From the NCBI RefSeq assembly GCF_027533625.1, contig NZ_JAQAGZ010000008.1, positions 62,001-126,000 of the forward strand: 64,000 nucleotides of DNA. The letters are read 5' to 3'. The notes under the pieces are model-generated. The model was not told where the DNA came from. It saw nothing but the letters and a program-made list of their open reading frames with translations, and searched no databases. Origin of the DNA: Paenibacillus gyeongsangnamensis. Its GTDB lineage: Bacteria; Bacillota; Bacilli; Paenibacillales; NBRC-103111. Shown here piece by piece: positions 63,859 through 64,000 of the stretch; positions within the stretch are counted from its first letter, which is position 1; every line of letters begins with the position of its first letter. A program made the position numbers and the translations under genes.

Positions 63859-64000
63859 TCAGATTGAAGAGAAACCCTAATATGCTGAAAAAATGCCAAA
63901 GGTATAGGTGGGGTATCCCCTGTAGGAGCGATTGCGTCCGCCTTTGTTATCGGAAAATTACCGCTGTATTAATTGAAAGTTTTCCGATAACAACAGCGGC
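63859..64000 (+). mobile_element. Terminator-associated element, copy 3, cut by window end
   Basis: Same orientation as copy 1. It starts with TCAGATTGAAGAGAAACCC and keeps GTGGGGTATCCCCTGTAGG. The inner stem is perfect here: GTTATCGGAAAA with TTTTCCGATAAC. The right end is outside the window. Confidence 0.75.

Overview
The window looks like the chromosome of a Paenibacillus or close relative (endospore-forming Bacillota of fairly high GC). Evidence: a complete cotJABC spore-coat operon, yheA next to yheC/yheD-type spore-coat ATP-grasp genes, ytvI, a sufCDSUB operon in Firmicutes order, strong GGAGG ribosome sites, and a MoaD-MoaE fusion. No rRNA, tRNA, CRISPR array or complete insertion sequence was seen.

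Layout. 1-5.4 kb: end of a ytpI-like gene, the CBS/DRTGG regulator ytoI, two small unknown genes, an acyltransferase, and a DeoR regulator paired with a Cof-type phosphatase. 5.7-13.1 kb: yheA and then five consecutive ATP-grasp genes of the YheC/YheD spore-coat family, interrupted by a tandem hairpin repeat. 13.2-16.6 kb: a HAD phosphatase, a membrane gene with a probable frameshift at its start, cotJABC, and a frameshifted NlpC/P60 cell-wall hydrolase gene. 16.9-25.3 kb, mostly minus strand: yitT, ytvI, a CorC/HlyC protein, the radical SAM protein yfkAB, an HD-GYP phosphodiesterase, uppP and a 5'-nucleotidase-like phosphatase. 25.4-27.8 kb: molybdenum cofactor genes. 27.9-32.2 kb: a phage-derived lysis module (lipoprotein NlpC/P60, DUF1906 lysin-like protein, holin, XhlA, ArpU regulator) facing an XRE repressor and ImmA-type protease. 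32.4-37.6 kb: sufCDSUB. 37.8-41.7 kb: DUF1802, a small exported peptide, a cobalamin-riboswitch-like RNA with no obvious client gene, and mtnK and mtnA of methionine salvage. 41.9-48.9 kb: a 1079-residue exported beta-rich protein, the rpiR-nagB-nagA amino-sugar operon and a PilZ-like protein. 49.2-54.2 kb: an IclR-controlled operon whose enzyme set fits non-phosphorylative oxidation of a sugar or sugar acid. 54.3-63.7 kb: an ABC exporter, a MoxR/DUF58/DUF4129 operon, a chemoreceptor and an SgrR-like regulator.

The most unusual signals are two. First, the five-gene YheC/YheD ATP-grasp array, which may be an enlarged spore-surface modification system. Second, a dispersed family of about 215-bp structured elements (four copies in this window). 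One end of each copy abuts a terminator-type hairpin, and in two copies a near-identical hairpin is present on both sides, as if the element targets and duplicates terminators.
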